Assembly (NCBI GenBank): GCA_027008665.1
Contig: JALVEA010000143.1
Coordinates: forward strand, 1 to 12,582
Source: Thiotrichaceae bacterium
GTDB lineage: Bacteria > Pseudomonadota > Gammaproteobacteria > Thiotrichales > Thiotrichaceae
DNA: 12,582 nt
Direction: 5' to 3'
Part shown: piece after piece, positions 6,949 to 12,582 of the stretch
How positions within the stretch are numbered: position 1 is the first letter of the stretch
Layout of the letters: each line of letters begins with the position of its first letter
The notes under the pieces: generated by a model
Database searches by the model: none
What the model saw: the letters and a program-made list of their open reading frames with translations, nothing else
Told to the model about the DNA's origin: nothing
Position numbers and translations under genes: made by a program

Positions 6949-7707
6949 CTACGCTACTTTGATTCCTTGTAAAAAAGGAGATGCTAATAAGTTGTGTATT
7001 TCATCTGTTTCAATAAATTCAACCCCTGTATGTGCATACCAAAATGCGACCTCAGGATTATTGATACTGTATAACATCCACTTCCAATCCCCTGGCCATA
7101 ATGTTTTCTCTTCTGTTATTTTTTTATGATCACAGATTAAGAAATCAGGATTGAAATCCATTGCATTATCTTGAGATTTTTGATTGTAGTATTTCACCAC
7201 CCAACCGACTGGTATTTCGCTATGTTGTTGTACATAACGTAATGCCACTGAGTTAAAAGAGATAATAATGCATTGTGAGGCATAAGGTTCTAATAAGCGC
7301 AATAACGCATCCATTACAAAATCTCTACCCCATTGCTTTAAGCTTTGTACTTTGATTTCAACAAAGGCTTTAGCGTTTGGATAACGTTGCAATAATGCCA
7401 ACACGTCAGATAATAAAGAAATCGGTGTCGGGTAATGCTTATTATTAAAACGAGTGGATTCATGAATACTAAATTTTCGTAATTCATCATAGGTATGATC
7501 AAAAACAGAAATATCCTGCTTGGCAGTACGCTTTAAATCTGCATCATGATGGATAATAAACTGTTGATCAGCCGTCATTTGTACATCAAATTCAACAAAC
7601 CCAACACCAGCTTTTAAGACTGACTCAATTCCTTTATAAGAATTTTCAGGAAAGTTTTTGTTATCGCCTCGATGAGCGACTAATTTTGGGGTAATAGAAT
7701 AATTCAT
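6949..7707 (-). CDS. Glycerophosphodiester phosphodiesterase (GDPD/UgpQ type)
   Basis: A 252-residue GDPD-family enzyme that hydrolyses glycerophosphodiesters to glycerol 3-phosphate and an alcohol. LVAHRGDNKNFPENS near the start gives the HRG motif (His12, Arg13). VEFDVQMTADQQFIIHHD gives the metal ligands Glu39 and Asp41 and the catalytic His54. FVEIK follows later, where families usually have a conserved acidic residue. There is no signal peptide, so it is probably cytoplasmic like UgpQ (247 residues). ATG 7707 places the HRG motif at the usual distance from the start. An in-frame TTG at 7755 would add 16 residues and has no Shine-Dalgarno. The gene is divergent from the CDP-glycerol cassette across a long spacer. 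Its product, glycerol 3-phosphate, is the substrate of TagD, so a metabolic link is plausible but unproven. Confidence 0.92.
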   Translation of the reverse strand: MNYSITPKLVAHRGDNKNFPENSYKGIESVLKAGVGFVEFDVQMTADQQFIIHHDADLKRTAKQDISVFDHTYDELRKFSIHESTRFNNKHYPTPISLLSDVLALLQRYPNAKAFVEIKVQSLKQWGRDFVMDALLRLLEPYASQCIIISFNSVALRYVQQHSEIPVGWVVKYYNQKSQDNAMDFNPDFLICDHKKITEEKTLWPGDWKWMLYSINNPEVAFWYAHTGVEFIETDEIHNLLASPFLQGIKVA

Positions 7708-7820
7708 AGCATCGTTGTAAATTTTAGCGATAAAGTCGATAAAGAGTTTAAACAAATATTAGCATATAGCTATATAATTATATGACTATTTTTATATTAA
7801 TAAGTTCAATTTATTGTATA

Positions 7821-7838
7821 TGATAAATATATTTATCA
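7821..7838. promoter_or_regulatory. Perfect 18-base palindrome upstream of the GDPD gene
   Basis: TGATAAATATATTTATCA is its own reverse complement. It lies about 115 bases upstream of the GDPD ATG and fits an operator for a dimeric regulator. The spacing does not match the FNR/CRP-type TTGAT-N4-ATCAA. AT-rich context makes some such palindromes likely by chance. Confidence 0.35.
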
Positions 7839-7839
7839 C

Positions 7840-7885
7840 GGTTGGTTTTATTAGGCTAAATTCTTATTTTCATCAAATACCAACC
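7840..7885. repeat. Inverted repeat GGTTGGT / ACCAACC
   Basis: Perfect 7-base arms at 7840-7846 and 7879-7885, separated by 32 bases, directly beside the 18-base palindrome. With that palindrome it makes a compact symmetrical region upstream of the GDPD gene. Its role is unknown. Confidence 0.3.
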
Positions 7886-8168
7886 TAAAATATAGATATA
7901 ACTTATTGTGTCATAATTAAAATGATGATATTTTTGTGTATGGAAATAGCTCAAATTTAGCGCTAATTTTAATCACACCAATCGTTGCACTCTATCACTT
8001 TTGAGATGTGCCTCCTGAGATAATCCAACCAGAAACAAAAATTCTGCGTAATTTATGGATAAAGTTGTTGTTAAAAATTGGCTAACTGAGTCATTTAGAG
8101 TTTTTCAGGACAAGCAATTCCAAAGACCATCAAAACCCTGCTTTATTGAGATAGCGATGCCCTGAACA

Positions 8169-8225
8169 TTAGCTCGTGATTGTTTCACGAATCAATGCAA
8201 AAAATTCTCTAAAGTACCCCTTCAT
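8169..8225 (-). pseudogene. Possible broken gene start with strong Shine-Dalgarno
   Basis: On the minus strand a strong Shine-Dalgarno (GAGGAAA) precedes an ATG at 8225 that opens MKGYFREFFALIRETITS and stops at 8169. In a neighbouring frame the text goes on as RANVQGIAISIKQGFDGLW to a TGA. After that stop, KTLNDSVSQFLTTTL continues towards about 8000. This pattern suggests a gene broken by a frameshift and a stop. The family is not recognised, and chance is a serious alternative. Confidence 0.22.
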
Positions 8226-8344
8226 GATCTATTTCCTCAACATAACGTTAGTTGAGAAAGTTCTAAAAGTATAGAAAGTGTATCGAAAATAGTTCCAATA
8301 TGTGAATGTTTTCCGACCAAGTGTGGTTAATAGGTGTCTTATAT

Positions 8345-8361
8345 TTATTGGGTACCAATAA
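8345..8361. repeat. Hairpin TTATTGG-GTA-CCAATAA
   Basis: A perfect 7-bp stem with a three-base loop, about 235 bases before tagD. A second hairpin, CTTCATT/AATGAAG, follows at 8402-8426. Either could lie in the tagD leader or form an operator. No T-run follows, so they are not obvious terminators. Confidence 0.3.
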
Positions 8362-8583
8362 TTGATACAAACAAGCATCAAAGCAGATTACTTATCCTCG
8401 ACTTCATTTCAAACTTAGGAATGAAGGTTTAATAAGATGCGAAATTTAATGCAAAATTTTTATTTCAGATTGAATAATCTCAAAAGGCGCATAATCACTC
8501 TACGCAATCATTGAGAGCATTCAAATGGGGATAAAAAGGCAAATTAAATTGCGTAGATTATTGAATTTTATTCCTTATTACCA

Positions 8584-8589
8584 AAGAGG
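8584..8589 (+). promoter_or_regulatory. Ribosome binding site deciding the tagD start
   Basis: AAGAGG lies seven bases before GTG 8597, an ideal spacing. The in-frame ATG at 8525 has only a weak GAGAG upstream. Confidence 0.55.
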
Positions 8590-8596
8590 CAATTCA

Positions 8597-9046
8597 GTGC
8601 AAAAACAAACAGTCGTTATAACCTATGGTACCTTTGACTTATTTCATATAGGCCATCTGAAGATCTTAAAAAGAGCTAAAAGGCTAGGTGATAGACTCAT
8701 TGTTGGTATTTCTACCGATTCATTTAATCTAAAAAAGAATAAAAAAACGGTGATTCCCTATCATGACCGTGCAGAAATTGTTAGGCATCTGCAATTTGTA
8801 GATCAAGTCATACCTGAATCATGCTGGGAGCAAAAACACAAAGATATTATTCAACATGATGTCGATATTTTTGTGATGGGGCATGACTGGGAAGGTAAAT
8901 TTGATAGCTTGTCCTCATTATGCAAAGTTCAATATTTACCACGAACAAAAGGTATCTCCACCACTAAAATAAAAACCTATCTAAAAAAGCATAAAGAACC
9001 TCAATCATCTCAAACACCATCAATACAACTTGCTACCAGTTGTTAA
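8597..9046 (+). CDS. tagD: Glycerol-3-phosphate cytidylyltransferase (TagD type)
   Basis: A cytoplasmic nucleotidyltransferase that makes CDP-glycerol from glycerol 3-phosphate and CTP. Starting at GTG 8597 gives 149 residues. The text then follows B. subtilis TagD (129 residues) closely: VITYGTFDLFHIGHLKIL with the HxGH nucleotide-binding motif, ISTDSFNLKKNKK, and DQVIPESCWEQK. VDIFVMGHDWEGKFD and LPRTKGISTTKIK, the second signature, come after. An in-frame ATG at 8525 would add a basic 24-residue N-terminus absent from the family; it remains possible. The C-terminus has about 20 extra polar residues after the KIK motif. A glycerophosphotransferase gene follows 37 bases later, so the two form a supply-and-use pair. 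TagD is best known from Gram-positive teichoic acid synthesis. In Gram-negatives it is linked to capsules or other phosphoglycerol-bearing glycans. Confidence 0.93.
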   Translation: MQKQTVVITYGTFDLFHIGHLKILKRAKRLGDRLIVGISTDSFNLKKNKKTVIPYHDRAEIVRHLQFVDQVIPESCWEQKHKDIIQHDVDIFVMGHDWEGKFDSLSSLCKVQYLPRTKGISTTKIKTYLKKHKEPQSSQTPSIQLATSC

Positions 9047-9083
9047 TAAAAAATAACCACCTAGTAAAGGAGAGAATTAAACC

Positions 9084-10184
9084 ATGGATAGCCGATATGC
9101 AGATGTTAATGTGGTTGTTTATTTTGCAGGAAATATGGGAAATATCTATCAAATAGAGCAATGGATAAAACCATTGGAACAACTTAATAAAATAGAGAAA
9201 ATTTTAATTGTAACCCGTGATACACATATTTATGAGTGGATAGAGCGAAACACGCAATTTCAACTCGTTTATGCGAAAACAATGAGTACATTATTAAAAT
9301 TATATGAAAACAATCGTTTTAGATGCATTCTTTACGTTAATAATTCCTGTTCAAATTTCCAATCGCTGAGTAATAACACTGCATTGCATGTGCATATCAA
9401 CCATGGTGAAAGTGAAAAAACATCTACTTTTAGTAATCGTGCTAAAGCTTATGATTTTGTCTTTATTGTTTCAGATGCTGCCTACAAAAAATATTCTGAT
9501 AATTTAATCAATATTGATATGAATAAATTCATAAAAGTAGGACGACCTCAAATAGATTTTATTGAATCCATTGAACGACCCACCAAGGATAAAAAAATTA
9601 TCTTATATGCACCGACATGGGAAGGTACACATCATTCCATGAACTACACTTCATTGCCTAAATATGGCATTGATTTTGTAAAAAAAATATTGGCTCATAA
9701 GGATTATCACCTTATTTACCGCCCACATCCTAATACAGGCTCCAGAGACTCAGATACTAAGCAAATAGATAAACAAATCAAACGCATGGTTGGTAAATCT
9801 GATTCAGGAACGGTCATGACCTCTGAAAGTATCAATAGCGTATTTGAACTAACCGATCTTGCTATTTTTGATAATTCAGCAGTGACGGTTGATTTCCTTT
9901 CCTTTGATAAACCCATGATGATCACTGATTTTTTCTATCGCCAAGAAGGGCAAGCTGCAGCTAAACCAGAAATAGTTAAAGCCTGCAAAATAATTAACGA
10001 TGACAATAAAGATGATATTTTAAACTTGATTGAAGAGGGATTATCCAAAGACCCTCAAGCTATTCCACGCAAAGCGATAAGAAAATATTTTTTAGGCGAC
10101 TATGCCCGTGGAGAGAGTACCAAGGCATTTATTAGCGAAATTCAAAAACTGATTAAATTAGCAGAAAAGTTAGTGGCTAGATAA
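9084..10184 (+). CDS. CDP-glycerol glycerophosphotransferase (TagB/TagF family)
   Basis: A 366-residue enzyme of the Glyphos_transf family, close in length to TagB (381). It would transfer glycerol phosphate from CDP-glycerol to a glycan or lipid-linked acceptor at the cytoplasmic face of the inner membrane. Family motifs are in order: INHGESEKTSTFSNRAKAYD (HGE at 107-109), VGRPQIDF, and ILYAPTWEGTHHS (APTWEG at 176-181). LIYRPHPNTG (RPHP at 213-216) and LAIFDNSAVTVDFLSFDKP (about 259-277), the CDP-glycerol binding region, complete the set. The two histidines match the catalytic pair expected for the family. No membrane helix is obvious. The ATG has a strong Shine-Dalgarno (AAAGGAGA). Whether it adds one unit (TagB-like) or polymerises (TagF-like) cannot be told from sequence. 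It is probably co-transcribed with tagD, and the transcript ends near hairpins at 10237 and 10305. Confidence 0.9.
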   Translation: MDSRYADVNVVVYFAGNMGNIYQIEQWIKPLEQLNKIEKILIVTRDTHIYEWIERNTQFQLVYAKTMSTLLKLYENNRFRCILYVNNSCSNFQSLSNNTALHVHINHGESEKTSTFSNRAKAYDFVFIVSDAAYKKYSDNLINIDMNKFIKVGRPQIDFIESIERPTKDKKIILYAPTWEGTHHSMNYTSLPKYGIDFVKKILAHKDYHLIYRPHPNTGSRDSDTKQIDKQIKRMVGKSDSGTVMTSESINSVFELTDLAIFDNSAVTVDFLSFDKPMMITDFFYRQEGQAAAKPEIVKACKIINDDNKDDILNLIEEGLSKDPQAIPRKAIRKYFLGDYARGESTKAFISEIQKLIKLAEKLVAR

Positions 10185-10236
10185 TATTTTGAGTAAATAT
10201 AATTTAGAGCCTTCACCATTTCCACTGTGTTTTAAC

Positions 10237-10261
10237 GCGACGGGATTTGCTATTCCGTCGC
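10237..10261 (+). repeat. Family B hairpin, copy 3
   Basis: GCGACGGGAT, loop TTGCT, ATTCCGTCGC: a 10-bp stem with one G-U pair on the plus strand. That position would be a C-A mismatch on the minus strand. It lies about 50 bases after the glycerophosphotransferase stop, so it may mark that transcript's 3' end. Compared with the copy at 3872, changes in the stem preserve pairing. Confidence 0.65.
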
Positions 10262-10304
10262 AATATTTACTATAGTTTTTCAGATAAATAATTCCCTGAT
10301 AATA

Positions 10305-10324
10305 GGAGTGAAAGCTTCAGCTTT
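10305..10324 (+). repeat. Family A hairpin, second copy
   Basis: GGAGTG followed by AAAGC-TTCA-GCTTT. It matches the rluD-end copy at 16 of 20 positions. The outer C-G pair there is A-T here, so pairing is kept. It stands 43 bases after a family B hairpin. The rest of the 10185-10446 gap shows no gene. Confidence 0.6.
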
Positions 10325-10446
10325 TCAGTCATCAAGATGAAATTTAATAAGTGAATGTCTATAAGATTAAAACGGTGTGGACTAACAGGGCAAAATAGCA
10401 AGTTAGAATCGGGCAGTTATTTTATACACGTTCATTAGTTCTTAAC

Positions 10447-10860
10447 CTAAGCTGCCATCAAATATTGATCATCATTTTTTTGGGTATAGGAGATAACCGC
10501 TTCTTTCGAGTTATCAGCTATTATAAAAGCTTGAAATCGGTAGCCTTGTGTTAAGAGTTTATTTTCATACCATTGATTACCATTAAATCCCATTAGAACA
10601 CTGAATCCTAGAACAAAATATCCTGCATAAATTAATAAAAATTCAAAGGATAATTTGCTTGCAAATTCAGGCACAATGGCGACTGCAATAAAAGCGACGA
10701 CTAAAGTCATTATAAAAATACCTGTAGTCAAGGTTGTTAATCTCCAAATTTTTTTTCCCAGAGCCCACATCCAAGTAAAGAAAAAAGCAGTCCATGACCA
10801 ACCCATTTTGACCGCTTCACTGTTCCCTTTTGAGTTTACATAGACCTTATACATTTTCAT
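10447..10860 (-). CDS. DUF2628 small membrane protein
   Basis: A 137-residue inner-membrane protein of unknown function. The N-terminal MKMYKVYVNSKGNSEAVKMG, followed by WSWTAFFFTWMWALGKKIW, is typical of DUF2628 proteins. Hydrophobic segments lie at about 22-37, 44-64 and 73-91, giving two or three membrane helices. A GNQWYENKLLTQGY segment, also family-like, follows them. ATG 10860 is chosen because AAGGGG sits about nine bases upstream and the family begins here. An upstream in-frame ATG at 10980 would add 40 unrelated residues. The gene is divergent from the thiolase-like gene and convergent to the glycerophosphotransferase gene, so it is probably its own transcript. No functional link to neighbours is apparent. 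Confidence 0.82.
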   Translation of the reverse strand: MKMYKVYVNSKGNSEAVKMGWSWTAFFFTWMWALGKKIWRLTTLTTGIFIMTLVVAFIAVAIVPEFASKLSFEFLLIYAGYFVLGFSVLMGFNGNQWYENKLLTQGYRFQAFIIADNSKEAVISYTQKNDDQYLMAA

Positions 10861-11220
10861 GATTAAACCCCTTAATTTTATGGTTTTATGAGTTGGTAAC
10901 TTTATGAATTTCCATTGCAAAATACATTGATAAAACAACAGAACCATCCTCATAACGTTGAATTCATTTTCCTTTATCATTGTTTGTATTGTATATAAAT
11001 TAAACTCATTAGTATAATTTATTTATGCAATAAGATTATATTTTTAAGTAGTTTAAAATATACTAATATTAACACTACAAAACAAAGGGTTTTTATAGTG
11101 TGCTACACTTTTCAACTTTAATTTACCTGCTCTTTTCTATTTAAAAATCATTGCTACTTTTAATCATTAGCTTATCCGCTTATTATCCACGCCTTTCTAA
11201 TCCCTAGTGAGTCATTAATT
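10861..11220. other. Divergent intergenic region with one hairpin
   Basis: The 360 bases between the DUF2628 and thiolase-like genes are very AT-rich and must hold both promoters. ACACTA (11072-11077) pairs with TAGTGT (11096-11101). Inside it AAAAC (11079-11083) pairs with GTTTT (11089-11093), giving 11 pairs with a small internal loop. A rival smaller hairpin, AGTGT-GCT-ACACT, is at 11097-11109. The two are mutually exclusive. No clear gene is seen. Confidence 0.4.
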
Positions 11221-12267
11221 ATGCCAAAGCAACGTAAAGCACTTTCTTTAATTTCGGGTGGTTTAGATTCCATGCTCGCCACTAAAGCGATGCTCGAACA
11301 GGGAATTCATGTAGAAGGGGTGAATTTTTTTACGGGGTTTTGTGTTGAAGGGCATACACAAGCGTTGCGAAAAAAGAAGAACAAAAAACCTAAGCGTAAT
11401 AATTCATTATGGGTTGCGGAGCAGTTAGGGATAAAATTACATATTGTTGATATTGTGGATGAATATAAAGATGTGGTCATTAACCCCAAACATGGTTATG
11501 GAGCTAATTTAAACCCTTGTTTAGATTGTAAAATTTTCATGGTTAAAAAGGCGCATGAATGGATAAGAGAACATGATTTTGATTTTATTTTTACAGGTGA
11601 AGTGATTGGGCAACGTCCTAAATCACAACGCAAAGAAACCATGCCAATCATTTCAGAGCAATCGGGTGCAGATGATTTATTAGTGCGTCCTTTATGTGCA
11701 AAAAACCTCCCAGCAACAAAGCCAGAACGCGAAGGCTGGATTGATCGTAAACAATTATTTGATTTTTCAGGTCGCAGTCGTAAACCACAAATGGCATTAG
11801 CAAATCATTGGAAGATTGAAGAATATGCACAGCCAGCTGGAGGCTGTTGCTTCCTAACTGATCCAAACTATTCGGATAAATTAAAGGATTTATGGGCGCA
11901 TCGTGGTGATAAATATTATGAGCTGGACGATATTATGCTGCTCAAAATTGGACGACATTTACGCCCTTCTGAACACTTCAAAATGATTGTCTCACGAGAA
12001 GAAGGTGAAACACGTTTTTTAGAAGGCTATCGCAAACAATTCACCTATATTAAAACCACCAGTCACTCAGGCCCCATAACTTTACTCGATGGTAGCGATA
12101 TTTCTGCAGAAGATATTTACTTAGCCGCCAGTATTACAGCCCGTTATAGTCAAGGGCGTGATGAAAGTGAAGTCACTGTATTAGTGGGGCAATTAGGTGA
12201 AGAGCGAAGAGAAATGCAAGTTGTTCCCAAGAAGGGCAGTGAAATAAAAAAGAGTTGGTTACTATAG
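11221..12267 (+). CDS. PP-loop tRNA thiolation-like protein with NFACT-R-like C-terminus
   Basis: A 348-residue protein of the ThiI/MnmA-like PP-loop ATPase group, whose best-known members adenylate tRNA uridine and insert sulfur. LSLISGGLDSMLATK (residues 9-22) is the ATP-pyrophosphatase P-loop. NPCLDCKIFM supplies a CxxC pair (Cys100, Cys103). FTGEVIGQRPKSQR is typical of this branch, and PAGGCCFLTD supplies Cys209 and Cys210. From about 238 the text LLKIGRHLRPSEHFKMIVSREEGETRFLEG resembles the NFACT RNA-binding domain (NFACT-R type), suggesting RNA recognition. It lacks the ThiI THUMP and rhodanese domains. The cysteines could carry persulfide or bind an Fe-S cluster. That is inference, and the actual tRNA target is unknown. 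The Shine-Dalgarno is weak. It is often annotated as a tRNA 4-thiouridine or 2-thiouridine synthase-like protein. Confidence 0.82.
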   Translation: MPKQRKALSLISGGLDSMLATKAMLEQGIHVEGVNFFTGFCVEGHTQALRKKKNKKPKRNNSLWVAEQLGIKLHIVDIVDEYKDVVINPKHGYGANLNPCLDCKIFMVKKAHEWIREHDFDFIFTGEVIGQRPKSQRKETMPIISEQSGADDLLVRPLCAKNLPATKPEREGWIDRKQLFDFSGRSRKPQMALANHWKIEEYAQPAGGCCFLTDPNYSDKLKDLWAHRGDKYYELDDIMLLKIGRHLRPSEHFKMIVSREEGETRFLEGYRKQFTYIKTTSHSGPITLLDGSDISAEDIYLAASITARYSQGRDESEVTVLVGQLGEERREMQVVPKKGSEIKKSWLL

Positions 12268-12298
12268 TTACAAGAAGAAAAAATATAAAACCCAAATC

Positions 12299-12328
12299 CT
12301 GCTTTGTGCTCAAAAGCACTAAAAGCAG
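12299..12328 (+). terminator. Hairpin downstream of the thiolation-like gene
   Basis: CTGCTTT (12299-12305) pairs with AAAGCAG (12322-12328), and GTGCT (12306-12310) with AGCAC (12315-12319). That gives 12 pairs, a CAAA loop and a two-base bulge. It starts 31 bases after the stop. No T-run follows, so it may be a processing or protective stem rather than an intrinsic terminator. Confidence 0.45.
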
Positions 12329-12582
12329 AATCCAGATAATACGTGGAAAATTAACTTAAGGGGAAGAAGTAATTATCCACTTTCCTAGCAGTTGACGCTT
12401 TTCTCATTATTACTTACTGTAGAGAATAAATCGGCTACATCTTTGCTGTCGCGGATAATAAAAAAAATAATTTAAGCTATCTATAGGTGTTTAATAGATT
12501 ATCATAGGGTAAGCAACAGCTCAATATAATCTACTAATATCATACAATATGAGCTATTATCGTTTACTATGAAGACAATGAA
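12329..12582. other. Right-edge region with no supported gene
   Basis: The 315 bases after the thiolation-like gene hold the hairpin above and no convincing gene. AGCTCA (12518-12523) and TGAGCT (12550-12555) form an inverted repeat. A 26-codon minus-strand frame is open to the right edge, which could be the end of a gene entering from outside or chance. ATG at 12569 opens only a few codons before the edge. Confidence 0.35.

Larger units (their letters stand above)
7708..8596. other. Long spacer without an intact gene, rich in inverted repeats
   Basis: About 890 bases between the divergent GDPD and tagD genes hold no convincing intact gene. Besides the palindromes at 7821 and 7840, I see TTAGCGCTAA (7957-7966), TCGTGA/TCACGA (8174-8190) and CTCAAC/GTTGAG (8236-8256). 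TTATTGG-GTA-CCAATAA (8345-8361) and CTTCATT/AATGAAG (8402-8426) follow. A decayed gene start lies on the minus strand near 8225. Promoters for both flanking genes must be here, but no -35/-10 pair is clear. The upstream ATG at 8525, in frame with tagD, falls in this stretch. Confidence 0.5.

Noticed and set aside
7821..7838. FNR or CRP binding site
   Set aside because: The half-sites TGAT and ATCA are too far apart for the TTGAT-N4-ATCAA spacing.
10361..10446. Possible gene remnant (TVWTNRAK-like text) before the DUF2628 stop
   Set aside because: Short, interrupted by a stop and not recognisable as any family.
11307..11866. Minus-strand open frames inside the thiolation-like gene
   Set aside because: They are antisense to a well-supported PP-loop protein; composition and lack of motifs indicate shadows.
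12569..12582. Start of a gene at ATG 12569 running off the right edge
   Set aside because: Only a few codons are visible and there is no Shine-Dalgarno sequence.

Overview
The window looks like chromosome from an AT-rich Gram-negative gammaproteobacterium. The main clues are a BamD lipoprotein gene divergent from rluD (the arrangement seen in E. coli), a DUF1244 gene behind bamD, and a cobalamin-type threonine-phosphate decarboxylase. Several palindromic repeats at gene ends, and the overall style of the proteins, recall large sulfur bacteria of the Beggiatoa group. That placement is inference, and no marker gene here proves it.

Layout: positions 2-1462 hold the 3' part of cobD and a small serine carboxylesterase, both on +. 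Positions 1517-2624 (minus) hold bamD followed by a DUF1244 gene. rluD (2804-3778, +) runs towards an RNase II/R-type exonuclease gene (3994-5811, -). The convergent gap holds a row of three hairpins. Positions 6011-6873 are a graveyard: a DDE transposase readable in one frame through several stops, followed by a frameshifted membrane-protein remnant. A glycerophosphodiester phosphodiesterase gene (6949-7707, -) comes next, then about 890 bases with no intact gene but many inverted repeats. A two-gene CDP-glycerol cassette follows: tagD (8597-9046) and a TagB/TagF-type glycerophosphotransferase (9084-10184). After it come a small DUF2628 membrane protein (10447-10860, -) and a PP-loop tRNA-thiolase-like protein with a C-terminal NFACT-R-like part (11221-12267, +).

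Functionally, the most coherent accessory unit is the tagD plus glycerophosphotransferase pair. It would make CDP-glycerol and move glycerol phosphate onto an acceptor. The phosphodiesterase gene upstream and divergent to it could release glycerol 3-phosphate, the TagD substrate. No glycosyltransferase, flippase or ABC exporter is visible, so the acceptor is unknown.

The most unusual sequence-level signal is two families of dispersed hairpins. They occur together downstream of rluD and downstream of the glycerophosphotransferase gene. Differences between copies fall at paired positions and preserve pairing, and one copy forms the end of the rluD reading frame.
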